DNA from: Delphinus delphis
Lineage: Eukaryota > Chordata > Mammalia > Artiodactyla > Delphinidae
Assembly (NCBI RefSeq): GCF_949987515.2
Contig: NC_082695.1
Span: forward strand, 85,769,604 to 85,833,603
Reading direction: 5' to 3'
Length of the DNA: 64,000 bases
Positions 1 through 10,680 of this stretch are shown piece by piece; positions within the stretch are counted from its first letter, which is position 1, and every line of letters starts with the position of its first letter. Under the pieces are notes generated by a model that was not told where the DNA came from, ran no database searches, and worked only from the letters and a program-made list of their open reading frames with translations. The translations under genes and the position numbers were made by a program.

Positions 1-462
1 CTTAGAGAGTCGCTATTGGAATTAAGAGGGACAGGAATCAAATGATAACCTGTTGGTCTCTAGACCTTCTTGGAATTAGTGGATGTGCCAGGGCCACGGT
101 GGTTTGATGTTTTGGTTCTGTTTTTGAATTTCTATCATCACATGCAGCAGTAATTTGTGTGGCGTTTGTTCCGAATTACGCTTGTCTCCTTACATTTTTT
201 TTTGTTGTTGTTTAACATCTGCTTCCTATTTACAGCTTCTTTTACTGTTATTCAATACTGCAAGAACAATAAAAATGATTTTTAGGGAAAAATTTTCAGG
301 CAGGAGCAATGTATAATTTAATTGATTATAAGCAGAGAAAGTATACGATCAAAACAAAAATTAAGCTTGGAAAAATAATATTGTCTAATTCCGTGTTTTC
401 ACTATCGTGTATCTGAATTCATGTACTATGTTAGCAGAAGTTCTTACATATCCTAGTTTGGG
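1..462. other. Unassigned AT-rich sequence
   Basis: No open frame of note and no repeat I recognise. It is AT-rich with short T runs around 198-215. Confidence 0.5.
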
Positions 463-898
463 TGTGTTTGGTTTCTTGGGCTACTGTAACAACTTACCAC
501 AAACTAGGTGGCTTAAAAAGTCAGAAGTGTGTTCTCTCAGGAGGCTAGAAGTCTGAAATCAAGTGTCACGAGGGCCAGGCTCCCTCTGAAACCCACAGAA
601 GAGCATCCTGGCTTCTTCCTAGTTTCCGGTGCTTGCCGTCCATTCCTGGCATGCCTTGGCTTGTGGCCGCATCACTTCGGTTTCTGCCTTCCTTGTCACA
701 TGGCATGCTGTCCCTGTGTATCTCTGTCTTCCTGTCAGGACACTAGTCATATTGTATTGAGGGTCCATCCTACTCTAGAACGACCTCATTTTAACTAATT
801 ATATCTGCAATGATTCTATTTCCAAATAGTCACATAGTCACTGGAGGGTTAGGACTGCAAAATACCTTTTTGCGGGGGGAGCCGCAATTCAGCCCACA
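463..898 (+). mobile_element. MLT1-type solo LTR (ERVL-MaLR)
   Basis: The stretch follows the mammalian MLT1 LTR from end to end. It opens with the TGT... start and the block around 484-515 (CTACTGTAACAACTTACCAC, then GGTGGCTTAAAA). It continues through the 'CTTGGCTTGTGGCCGCATCAC' type block near 655-676 and ends at the 'CAATTCAGCCCACA' terminus. No internal retroviral region adjoins either end, so it is a solo LTR. The overlapping 89-codon frame at 529-798 is a by-product of the LTR and not a gene. The exact MLT1 subfamily is not decided. No clear 5-bp target duplication remains, as expected for an old insertion. Confidence 0.8.
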
Positions 899-2253
899 GG
901 ACTGGGTGTTCAGCTCACCGATCCTAGTGACCATAACCATCGGCAATAAACCTTGGCGGGCACCGCTTCCTTTATGACCTGCCAACTCTGTGCATGGCAC
1001 GATTCTCCTGCCATAGTCTCTGATGGACGCTAGGGTCCACTAGAGCCAAGATATTTCTATGTCCAAAATGATTGAAATTATTGAGTTCGGAAGAGTTTAT
1101 GGAGAACCAGGAAATGTACAGTGGATAGACTTGTATGTGAATTTACAGAACAGTGGGATTAGAGGTGTGGGCAAGGACTCTCTTATCCTCAAGACTTGGG
1201 CACGAGTCCTATTTTCATCGCTGCTCCTTCCTGATCCTTCTCCCCTCCAGGCGGATGCTGTGTTTCCCCAGCTGCAGCTGCCCCACGTTTCCTGCCTCTT
1301 TGTCCTTCTCGGCACCAACTCTGCAGCCTTGCCTGCCTCTGTCTGCTGGAATAGGAGGGACATTTCGACTCAGGTTGGGGGCAGCATCCCCCATCCTAAC
1401 CGCCTCTTCCTCTTGCTGTCTTGGTCCCTTTCCCTGTCATCCATCTGTACTTTTGTGCTTTAAGCAACATCAAGACCATGCAGACTGAACAGGAAACATG
1501 TTCTCAGCTCCCCTTTGGTGGGTGTTGATCTTTTCCGGACTGGAACCTCAGGTTCTGTTCACTTAGGACTAGATCTCAGGGTGTTTGTCAAGAAAACTCA
1601 ACAAAACTCAAGACAGAGCCTAAAACCAAACAACAACCAGAGAAATTTAAATGCGATTGTTTCTCTTGTTTATTCACTTTAAAATCGCTCTATTGCACCT
1701 GCATTGTAAGAGCTACAGGACCCCAGGGGATGGGTTTGGAGCTGTGTGTGACCTGAGCCAGGTCTTTTAAGACTTTTGTCCTTGGTGAGTGAGCTCTACC
1801 TGCTACGTGGAGGACCCCGTCCTCCAGATGCTCTGGGACACAGAGGTGAACCGGCAGCTGTCTCAGGAACCGTGGGTCATGGGCATTGCTTGCCTAAGAC
1901 GGGGGCAGAGTTGGAGGCCAACAGTCACCGCAGACGTGAGTTAGAACTGGCCAAGGAGTGTCAGTGACCTCAGAGTGCGGCCACAGTGGCCAGCACTGAC
2001 CAGAATGAGGACATGGGGTCCAGTAAGTGAGAAGAACCCAGTAAGGAGAATCCACCCCAGATGACCAGAAAGGCCGGGGTCATGCAGTACTTCTACCCTG
2101 CACTGGCAGAGAGGGCAGGGTTTTACTTCTGGGGCTGGCAAGGGCCCAGAAGAGACCCCAGTGTCCCCAGAGAACCGTGTGAAGCATGGGCAGTGATGGG
2201 GGTGTGGTAGAGAGTTCTAGTATTATTCTAGGCCTTGAAGGGTCAGAGTTCCT
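899..2253. other. Unassigned sequence, no gene supported
   Basis: Mixed-composition DNA. A pyrimidine-rich patch at 1200-1460 gives overlapping frames on both strands (1059-1463 plus, 1097-1363 minus, 1153-1488 plus), which is the pattern of stop-poor composition rather than coding. No splice-bounded frame or known repeat was recognised. Confidence 0.5.
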
Positions 2254-2265
2254 TAAAAAAGGACT

Positions 2266-2576
2266 TTTTTAAAAAAATTGGAGTATAGCTGCCTTACACT
2301 GCTGTGTCAGTTTCTGCTGTGCAGCAAAGTGAATCAGCTCTACGTACACATATATCCCCTCTTTTCTGGATTTCCTTCCCATTTAGGTCACCACAGAGCA
2401 GTGAGTAGAGTTCCCTGAGCTATACAGCAGGTTCTCATTAGTTACCTATTTCATACATAGTATCAAGAGTGTATATATGTCAATCCCAATCTCCCAGTAC
2501 ATCCCACTCCCCCTCCCCCTTGGTATCCATACATTTGTTCCCTACTCCGGTGTCTCTCTTTCTGCTTTGCAAATAA
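2266..2576 (-). mobile_element. L1 3' end, 5'-truncated, antisense
   Basis: An antisense copy of the 3'UTR of a cetartiodactyl-type L1. It starts with a T-rich tract (reverse of the A tail), then the 'GGAGTATAGCTGCCTTACA' block and the '...GTGCAGCAAAGTGAATCAG' block. It is bounded by the 12-bp direct repeat TAAAAAAGGACT at 2254-2265 and 2577-2588, read as the target-site duplication. Only about 310 bp of the element was inserted. It carries no coding capacity. Confidence 0.85.
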
Positions 2577-2588
2577 TAAAAAAGGACT

Positions 2589-3417
2589 CTTAAAAGGGAC
2601 AAGGTGATTGGCAGACTCACTGGGAGCGCCATAGAGCCGGCCTTGGAGTATGTAGCCAGGAGTAAGGTCCGAGCTCACTGCAGAGACGGCCACCGTCTCT
2701 CATCTTCAGAGATCTCAGGAGCAGCGGGCAGACACGCCCCCCACACCAAGCACCCCTTCAAACTGCTTCCTCCACTCCTGCCAGGTAATGGGTTCCTGTG
2801 CTTTGCTCCCTCTCACTGGCGCCCTTTCTATGCTGATCGGTGGAGCCCAGGTCACCTGCATACAGAGAAGCTAGGCTGTGAGTGATTCCAGCTTCTGCCT
2901 TGGAAACATGGAAGGTGAAATCATGATGTAACTAAAATGAAGGAAGAGTTGCCAAAGATATTGGGTACCGGGTAAGGAGCGTCCTCTACAGGGCCCTCGC
3001 CCTACCCATCCTACTGGCTGGATACCCATCTAATACTGCTGGCATCCACTCAGGTTGGTTTCGGAATGATATCCTAATTCATGGGAACCTTTAACAGAAG
3101 AGACAGAGGGAACGAGGTGTGAGTACCTTAACACCTCATCACTAACGCCAGGACAGTACAAGTAATCCCCGATTTACTTGGTTGCCACGGTGAACTTGTG
3201 ATTGAATTGTTTACGACCTAAATTTATTTTCTTATAGGAACAAAAATATACATGGTGCTTACCTCCTTAGTTAGCCAGAAGTATCCATTTCACCCACACA
3301 CTGATGACAAGGAGTTATTAATACTGATAAGATTATAAGATCTATATTTAAATTATATATACATATATTATATAGTTATACTCTTCTCTGTTTAAATTAT
3401 GGGTCAACCCCAACCAC
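2589..3417. other. Unassigned sequence
   Basis: No recognised repeat or gene. The frame at 2604-2885 starts at the edge of the L1 insertion and has no recognisable domain. An AT-rich stretch lies at 3330-3390. Confidence 0.5.
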
Positions 3418-3431
3418 TAGCTTAAATTTCT

Positions 3432-3791
3432 TTTTTTTTGTAAATTTTATTTATTTTTTATTAAAGTATAGCTGGTTTACAATGTTGTGTTAATTACAGC
3501 TGTACAGCAAAGTGACTCAGTTATACATATAGATACATTCTTTTTCATATTCTTTTCCATTCTGGTTTATCACAGGATATTGAATATAATTCCCTGGGCT
3601 ATACAGTAGGACCTTGCTGTTTATACATTCTATATATAATAGTTTGCATCTGCTAATCCCAAACTCCCTCTCCATCCCTCCCCCAAACCCCACCCCCTTG
3701 GCAACCACGAGTCTGGTCTCTATGTCGCTGATTCTGTTTCTGTTTCATAGATAGTTTCATTTGTGTCATATTTTAGATCTCACATATAGAG
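3432..3791 (-). mobile_element. L1 3' end, 5'-truncated, antisense
   Basis: A second antisense L1 3'UTR fragment, of an older subtype than the one upstream. It has a T-rich start, then 'AAAGTATAGCTGGTTTACAA' and 'GCTATACAGTAGGACCTTG' blocks characteristic of the artiodactyl L1 tail. A perfect 14-bp direct repeat, TAGCTTAAATTTCT, flanks it (3418-3431 and 3792-3805) and marks the insertion site. No protein-coding part of L1 is included. Confidence 0.88.
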
Positions 3792-3805
3792 TAGCTTAAA
3801 TTTCT

Positions 3806-4116
3806 ATGGAAGCTTGTTGCTCAGTGAAAGTGATGAGGGGCCCTGGTGTCCACCCGTCCCCTCCCCCTGATCCTCTGGATACGGTGGTCCCTCGATGCTG
3901 GGTTTCCACGGATCTCCTGTGTGAGAAGCTGCTACGTGAAGTCGGTAGGAAGTACCACAGTCGTCACGAGATGGAGTATTTGCAAGGCCTGGAATCTCGG
4001 GGAGACTTCACAGATTCATGCCTGGAGAGAGCTCCGGGGGTCTCCCGATGAGACAAGCGAAGAAAAGGTGACAAGGAATGCGCTGAGGAGTGGGGTACGC
4101 CAGAGGCACAAAGCGT
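3806..4116. other. Unassigned sequence before minisatellite
   Basis: Frames of 81 and 176 codons begin here and run into the tandem repeat. They are not supported as genes. A short stretch near 3880-3915 faintly resembles the end of a Tigger-type DNA transposon but is too short and diverged to call. Confidence 0.35.
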
Positions 4117-4353
4117 CCTCTCTCCAGGACAGAACCGTCTGCCCAGCTCACCGCTACCTTCCAACACCAGCAACAGGGCCTCACACCTGGTCAGCCCTCT
4201 CTCCAGGACGGAACCGTCTGCCCTGCTCACCGCTACCTTCCAACACCTGCAACAGGGCCTCACACCTGGTCAGCCCTCTCTCCAGGACGGAACCGTCTGC
4301 CCTGCTCACCGCTACCTTCCAACACCTGCAACAGGGCCTCACACCTGGTCAGC
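4117..4353. repeat. 79-bp minisatellite, three copies
   Basis: Three head-to-tail copies with an exact 79-bp period: 4117-4195, 4196-4274, 4275-4353. Each starts with CCTCTCTCCAGGAC and ends near CACACCTGGTCAG. Copies 2 and 3 are nearly identical and copy 1 differs at a few bases, so the latest duplication is younger. The period is not a multiple of three, so the plus-strand frames at 3846-4376 and 4090-4362 and the minus-strand frame at 3964-4263 cycle through different translations of the same unit and are not genes. Confidence 0.95.
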
Positions 4354-5344
4354 GCTCCGTAATATTTTTTGAATGAATACACAGTAAAGTCAGTGTTTTC
4401 CTTTTGGCATATTCTTATTTTGTATATTTGGTATCATTTCATAGGCGTCTATGAAGCCAGCTGCATCCCTAGTGTCTGCCAATTGTTTTCTCTAGAGCAA
4501 CATCTTAGATATTTTGGCCCAGACAGGGTCTTTCCCAGGAAACAGAGTAGGAGACAACTGAAAGGAAAAGCAAAAAGTTTGAATCTATTTGCTATTATTC
4601 AAATTTGAAATGTAAAACTAGTGAAGGGAAAACTAGTGAAACAGTTCTCATGGGGGCAAAGAGCTGTCCCAGTACGAGAAGGTGATGCATTTGAGTTATG
4701 GGACCAGCTGCAGCCATGGGAGCTCTAGGTCACCTCACCAACCCTCTACTGTATGTTCCTCCCAGAAACCGTGACTCACCACCATGCTGAAGACATCATG
4801 ACGGTATATAAGCTTACTGTTAATATGTTTGAATGACACAAGGGGTGAACTGTAACTGACAATGTCAGTTTTTCTCCCAGATTCCCTTGAATCCCTTTCC
4901 TGTATAGCCTTGCTCCAGAATCTGGATGTGTGTGCATTCAGAGACCACTGTCTGCAAGGTTTCTTGGGAGAACTGCCCTTGGGAAACTGGGGTCATTTTG
5001 ATTACATGTGCAGAGAGCAGGAAGTACCTAGGATTTGATGTTGCCTTGATGCAAATCTTAGCCAATGACTGAGATGTTCAAGAGTATGAAAACCCAGCTC
5101 CTTTGCCTTAGGTCAAGACAACCATTAGATATCATTTATCCTTCACAATTATCCTAAGGGTCAGGCTCCCTGCTGTGGGATGTTGCCTGAAATCACATCC
5201 TTGCCTGGCCTTTCCTCCAGCTGGCCCTGCTTCCCTCACTCCCTCAACAGTTTCTCTTTCGCAAATAGATTACGGCTCAGGATTCCTTATCTCAAGCTCT
5301 GCTTCTGGTAAACCTGACCCATGACGTTGTTTGCCTTTTCTTCT
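4354..5344. other. Unassigned sequence
   Basis: No gene. A stretch at about 5110-5150 has a weak resemblance to the antisense MIR core but is too short to call. Confidence 0.45.
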
Positions 5345-5475
5345 CAACTAGAATGTAAGATCGTGGGGCACTGAGATGGTTTCTTATAATCCTTGATAAT
5401 CATTGTATTTAGCACAGGCATAGGTATAATGGGCAACCTGTAGAGTCTCAACAAAATTACTGAATCACTTTAACA
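5345..5475 (+). mobile_element. L2 LINE 3' end fragment
   Basis: Sense-strand match to the L2 tail: 'TAGAATGTAAG...', then a block resembling 'TAGCACAGGCATAGGTA', then 'CTCAACAAAATTACTGAATCA'. It is diverged with internal changes, as usual for L2. Confidence 0.6.
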
Positions 5476-6984
5476 AAATGCAGATGATTATATAAGTATA
5501 TACAATTTATAGAAAATGAACTATTTGCTTATTGAGATATGATTTGAGATGTGATTTGCCCCCCTCTTTTTTTTTTTGCAAAATTATAGGAAGCTCTTCT
5601 CTTTTGAGATCTTCATTTTATTTTGACATCTTCCAGCATGATTCAGATACTACTCATTATAAAGGGTCCATCACATTCTCACTGAGGTGAGGAATGACAC
5701 AAAAGGAATACCTTATGGCAATAAAATTTATTTTTAAAGTAAAGTTTGATTTTCAAAGATCTCAGAGCATACAGATGAATTTCCCTTTCCTCTTGGCTAT
5801 CATAATATTCACAGAAAATTACAATAAGATGAATCACTCGCATCAGTCAGGTATTCATAATTTTAAGATCCCATACAATGCCTCTGATAAGATAATGTAT
5901 GAGGAAGGAACAGAACTGAAGTAGCAGACAAGACTGTCTCTTTGATAAAGATGACAAAGCCCTCCCACAAATAGGGGCCCCAGCATTAGTCATGTTCTTT
6001 CTTATTCCAAATATGTTTAAAAGATATGTTCTTCACTTACTTTGGTCGTATGGTACATGTGTATAATGGAAGAGTAGCTGAACTTCAGAAAAAAATAACT
6101 GTTTTAGAAAGTGACATGAAGAGCAAATGAACCTAAATGATTTGGGGAAGGCAGATGTGCCAATGAGTGTGAGGGGTGTCATCGAATCTGGAGCACAGTG
6201 GGAAGTAGGTAAATGTTGAGAGACACTCCTTCCCAGAATATTCTCTAGTGCAGTCGTGACACTTTCTGGCTCCTCCCTCCACCATCTGTGCACACGGTAG
6301 GTTGGCACTCCTGGCCCCTGTGGAGTGGTCAATGAAATCATTAGCTCGTTAGTTCATTGACCAGTGATTAGTTTTGGTCAGTGAAGTGTGAGCAGAATGC
6401 TGTGTTACATCTACGTTGGGACATTCAGTTGCCGGGGTGAAACCACCACCCTTAAAGGTATTTTTCCTTCGGCCGTGTTTGAGATGGTGGCTACTTTTTC
6501 AACCTGGATCTGTAAGTGAGGGACTAAAATGAGCAGGGCTCTCCCTTATACCCTGAAAAGGAAGATAATGCGAGTAAGATATAAAATTGTGTTGTGTTAG
6601 TTACTGTGATTGATTCTGCAGAGTACCAGCCCATCTGGCCTGACCGGAAAGAGGGTGTTTCTTTTCCGTTTCCTTCCTCCTGTCCGTCCAAAGCTTTTCC
6701 TCCACAGCTTCTTACCCCTCTACAGCCCCTCCAGTTAGTCTCCTAGCCTCCCATGGTTCTCTTTCTCACTTCTCCAACCAAAAGCCATTGAGAAATTAAT
6801 TCACACTAAGCCACGATGAGACAATTTATTACACCTTTCTGTGGTATTTTTTTTAAGTAGGGAAAAAAAGGCAAATAAATATCAAATAATAAAGATTCAA
6901 GACACAAAAATATTGTGGGACAAAGTCTGGTGTTGGTGTAAAATCCTCTGCAGAACCATCCTTAGAACATGTTCAGAAGCCTCT
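5476..6984. other. Unassigned sequence
   Basis: AT-rich DNA up to about 6030, then more mixed. Frames at 5694-5924 (plus) and 6033-6341 (minus) show no domain, signal peptide or splice context that supports coding. Confidence 0.45.
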
Positions 6985-7200
6985 ACAGAGCACTAGGATG
7001 TAAAGCACGGGCTCTGGATTAGACAAACTAGGTTCAAATCCTCTGACAGTTTTGTGATGTTAGGAAGGTTATACAAATTACCTAGGCCTCGGTTTTCCCA
7101 TCTATAAAATGGGGCAAATACATGCAACCTGTAATTGATAGAAAGCTGTAATGGGGATACCATAAAGACTTTGCTGAATGTCTAATAGGAAGCTATGAGT
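6985..7200 (+). mobile_element. MIR SINE
   Basis: Follows the MIR order: 'AAAGCACGGGCTCTGGATTA', then 'GGTTCAAATCC', then a diverged 'AATTACCTAGGCCTCGGTTT' and 'CCATCTATAAAATGGGG' core. This is an old tRNA-derived SINE shared by mammals. Confidence 0.85.
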
Positions 7201-7522
7201 AAGTCTTTTCATGACTAATTTCACTGTTATTCTCCACATAACAAGCTTTCTGCTCCTTTGTATGGCCAGAAACTTTAAGGGTATTATCGTAGATATTTTG
7301 ATTTATGGCCACTTTAGAAAGGTCTCCCTACTCCCCATTGTAAGTTGCATTTGTATTGAATTCTCTTAATCTTCATTTCTTGGAGGTATCCTACTCCTGT
7401 CCTGTTTAAGAGAATGAATCCCGCTTTTATATCTATAGTCTATGTGTCTTAAGTCTATGCTGTTATTATTTTTCCTATAGAGAGGATTAAAGGCATAGTC
7501 TGTAGAGACCTTGGCCATTTCT

Positions 7523-7732
7523 TTTCTTTTTTTTTTTTTGCGGTACGCGGGCCTCTCACTGCTGTGGCCTCTCCCACTGTGGAGCACAGGCTCTGGACGC
7601 GCAGGCTCAGCGGCCACGGCTCACGGGCCCAGCCGCTCCGCGGCATGTGGGATCTTCCCTTACCGGGACACGAACCCGTATCCCCTGCATCGGCAGGCAG
7701 ACTCTCAACCACTGCACCACCAGGGAAGCCCC
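7523..7732 (-). mobile_element. CHR SINE, short form, antisense
   Basis: tRNA-Glu-derived SINE in minus orientation. On the plus strand it starts with the T tract (A tail), then GCGGTACGCGGGCCTCTCAC, and ends ...CACCAGGGAAGCCCC, the complement of the SINE head. The internal Pol III B-box region lies near 7670-7680 (complement of GGTTCG-like sequence). A perfect 11-bp duplication, TGGCCATTTCT, flanks it at 7512-7522 and 7733-7743. At ~210 bp it is the short form that lacks the central part seen in the copies at 17103 and 44001. Four overlapping open frames here (7366-7824) are products of the element. Confidence 0.95.
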
Positions 7733-7743
7733 TGGCCATTTCT

Positions 7744-8085
7744 AATAATCTAGTCAATTATGAAATTTCCCTGGGTCACAGGATGGTTCACTGCAGTGTT
7801 ACTCAGTTTTATGCCGTCCACTAGCCAGAGAATAAATTGACCCAAGAACCTGATAGGGAAGAAGGCTTCAATTTCATTATAAATACACATATTTTTTATG
7901 TCTGCTCTGTTTGACCATGGATGTGAATCTACAGCATGGAAGAGTAAATAAAATCAGGTCAGATTTCCGTGGAGATCCAAAGTGAGTCTGACTTTTCTTT
8001 GCAATTAAGATTTTAACCAAGGGGGCATGAAGTAGAGGGTTTCACATTTTCGAGACTAGATTGATGAGTTATAACAATCCAAGTT
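7744..8085. other. Unassigned AT-rich sequence
   Basis: Nothing recognised. Confidence 0.45.
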
Positions 8086-8250
8086 TTCTCTTTCTTACTT
8101 GCATTGTAACCTTGGGTTAGTTCAGTTCTCTGAGTATTAGTTCCTTTACATATAAAAATGAGGTAATATCTGTCTTACGAATATTATAGGTTTTCCTAGG
8201 TATCAAGTGATACAACATTCGTAGAACACTATACAAATTAGTCAGTTACA
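8086..8250 (+). mobile_element. MIR SINE fragment
   Basis: Resembles the MIR core: 'GTAACCTTGGGTTAGTTCAG', then 'CTCTGAGTATTAGTTCCTTT' and 'AAAATGAGGTAATATCTGTC'. The first ~60 bases of a full MIR are not evident. Confidence 0.7.
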
Positions 8251-8703
8251 AGGATGCTTACTACCTGGAGAAAGGCCCACATTACACAAGTAGCAAGTAG
8301 ATTGGCTGGGTGGGATAAGAGTCGTAGGAATTTTAAGACTAATAGTTCCATTCTGGTTTATTCAAGTCAGAACTTTAGTTATGGTTTTTTTAATTTCTTT
8401 ACTTAATTTAATGACTTTCTGTTAAAATAATTCAGTGACACAGCTTAACAATTTGCATGGAAAATGTTTCTCAGTCGTTCATACTTTTAGATATAAGTAT
8501 TGCTCTTGACAGTAGACAGAGAGTCCGTATGATGTTGGAGCGATCCACCATAAAGAATGGACCTCTGTACACTTGAGAGGTGTTTTCAAATTAAAATATC
8601 ACTGACATGTATTTTGCAAAGCCGCAGATGAGCTTGTTGGCCTCTTCACTGAGGGTTATCACACTCTAAAATGACTTTTCTTTTAGAAGAAAAGCTTTTT
8701 ATT

Positions 8704-8707
<4 letters not shown>
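8251..8707. other. Unassigned sequence
   Basis: Nothing recognised; AT-rich. Confidence 0.45.
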
Positions 8708-8749
<42 letters not shown>

Positions 8750-8751
8750 GT
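8708..8751. repeat. (TG)n microsatellite
   Basis: 44 bp of alternating GT with a single interruption (C at 8745). It is likely length-polymorphic, and alternating purine-pyrimidine DNA can adopt Z-form. Confidence 0.98.
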
Positions 8752-8752
8752 A

Positions 8753-10339
8753 CGTCTAGAATGTTGGCCAAACCACAGTTTCAATCCATGAGAGACTGTT
8801 CTTTTATTATGACCTAATTCAACACAGGTTTTGTTACTCTAAAAGTTTCTTTGTTTTGTTTATCAGCGTAATTCTAATAAATCTGCACCCACTTCTGTAT
8901 TTTTAGCTGAGTGTGAATGGCAGTGGCGAAATAATCTCTCCAAACTGAAAAGGGCGGATGGTGATAAGAAAGACCCCCGAATGTGTGGACCTTGGCAGTG
9001 CCCTTGGAAATCTCATCTTTCATATGACTAGTGTGGAAGCAGAGGGTTTCTCAGCCATGTCTTCTTGTTTAAGACTAGATGGTGACCCTCACTGCAGCAA
9101 TGTAGGATCGATGAGGAAAACTTGGTAAACCTCAGCTTCATGCCCACGCTCTCGAGAGAAGACAGACCGTGCTGGGCAAACCTCACCTGAGGTCTGTGGA
9201 CGCAGCACGCAGGCCATGTGGCCCCCCAGAGTCTCCACGCTTGGTAGGAGGGAGCTTCAGAGATGCCAGTGGACTCTCAGCATATTTTGCAGTATTTTTG
9301 AAACATGTTTCCCCCTTTCATTCCCAATCAGTCTGAGTTTTCTTTATATATACTTTTCCTTTTCCACAAAATCTTTCTGAAAGGGCTGATGGATGAGAAT
9401 TCACGGGTCCATTCCTTTCCTGATTTTCCTTTCATTCCCATGCATCTGGAGAGCCTTTCTAGGTTCCAGTTTGAATGGAAATAGAGTTGGGCAATTTGGA
9501 ATTTTCCTATTGCCCACAAGAATCCCCAAACCAGTATTTGCTCTGTCAGACCCTGCACATCACAGCAGCCTCAAACCTATAGAGGGAAACTAGTTCCCAA
9601 ACGAAAATCCTTCAAAATTCATTGTGGTGGGTAAACTTAAAAGGTTCGGTGGCCCCTGCCACACATCCTAGAAGGGTTTGCATACTTGAAAACATACCTC
9701 ACCCCCAATCAGAAACAGAAAACGCTCAAGAGCTGTAAGACACAAAGTGATCAAAATCATGGCCCCGTTATTCACTCCAAGAAAATATCATCTTTAGTTA
9801 AAAAATGTAAGTTGCTGGTCAGTTTAATCTTCTAAGCATGAAGGCATACACGGTTGTCAGGCTGAGTTAGAGAGATGAACTTGGACTCTGACATAACTGT
9901 GGCTTCGCCAGCTCGTGGTTAGGGTCAGTCCGACTTCCAGTGGCTCCGGGAAGACACAGTCACTCACATTCCTTTCCAACTGTCTGACTCTGAATTCCTG
10001 ATTCTCAGTTTATTCTCTCTTCATACAGCTCAAGAAACGCGGCATTTGTGTATAATCGCAAAGAGGTGGCAGGGTTGTTCACAGACGTTTTTATTTGTGT
10101 TTGTTCACCCCGGTATTTGTTCTTTTCCTATTCCTACCAGGCCACTTGTGTCATTTCTCATTCCAGGGCTTTCGCAGGGGCAGAAGCCGACAGTGCTGGC
10201 AGACAGCTACGCTTTCTGTCTTTCAAGAACCTGAACTCGGAACTGAGTAGAGATGGTGGATAGAGGCGACAGAGGGGGGAACTTGAGGGTAGCATGAGGG
10301 AAGAAGAAAACATCGTTTTAGATGTAAAATGGAACACAT
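8753..10339. other. Unassigned sequence
   Basis: No recognisable repeat or gene. Short frames at 9328-9593 overlap on opposite strands, and the frames at 10046-10263 lack domains. Confidence 0.45.
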
Positions 10340-10680
10340 TCCCATTTGCGTGAGCCACGCCCACTCCAGGCAAGTGCCCGCAGGTGGAAAGGCTTGAGGA
10401 CAAGGATACTTGACTTGCTTTGGGAGACGGGGCCCTGCCCCAGAGCTTCAGCTCTGAAAACAGCTCCTGCACCCCAGGCTGGACACGGGAGCCGCAGAGG
10501 GCCACTCAGGAGACGTGCGACTAGCAGGGCCCAGACCCTGGAGCACCCCAGGTGGTTAGGCCTGCTCAGGGCCCCCCCAAGCCCCAGTCCTGGGAGGCGT
10601 GCCGGTGGGGAGACTGAGGAAAAACGGCCGAGACTACGTGTCCTGCCCACTCGCCTCAGAGTCCCGTGCGATTTGACATT
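10340..10680. other. GC-rich, CpG-bearing patch
   Basis: A sharply bounded GC-rich island inside AT-rich DNA. CpG dinucleotides recur, for example at 10349 and 10357, and in GACGTGCGAC near 10511 and AACGGCCG near 10623. Open frames of 114-141 codons on both strands arise from the low stop-codon density. It falls short of what I would call a promoter CpG island by eye, and no TATA box, initiator or downstream exon was seen. Confidence 0.5.

Noticed and set aside
3880..3915. Possible Tigger-type DNA transposon end (GTGGTCCCTCGATGCTGGG)
   Set aside because: Only a few dozen bases resemble it and there is no inverted partner.
4117..4353. CRISPR-like repeat array
   Set aside because: The units are contiguous with no spacers, and the sequence is a mammalian nuclear locus.
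3846..4376. 176-codon frame with internally repeated peptide
   Set aside because: The repeats are the 79-bp minisatellite read in shifting phases, so the peptide repeat is not in register and is not a protein repeat.
7366..7824. Four overlapping frames of 80-100 codons
   Set aside because: All lie in the CHR SINE. Similar peptides recur at 16509-16928 and 46568-46982 for the same reason.
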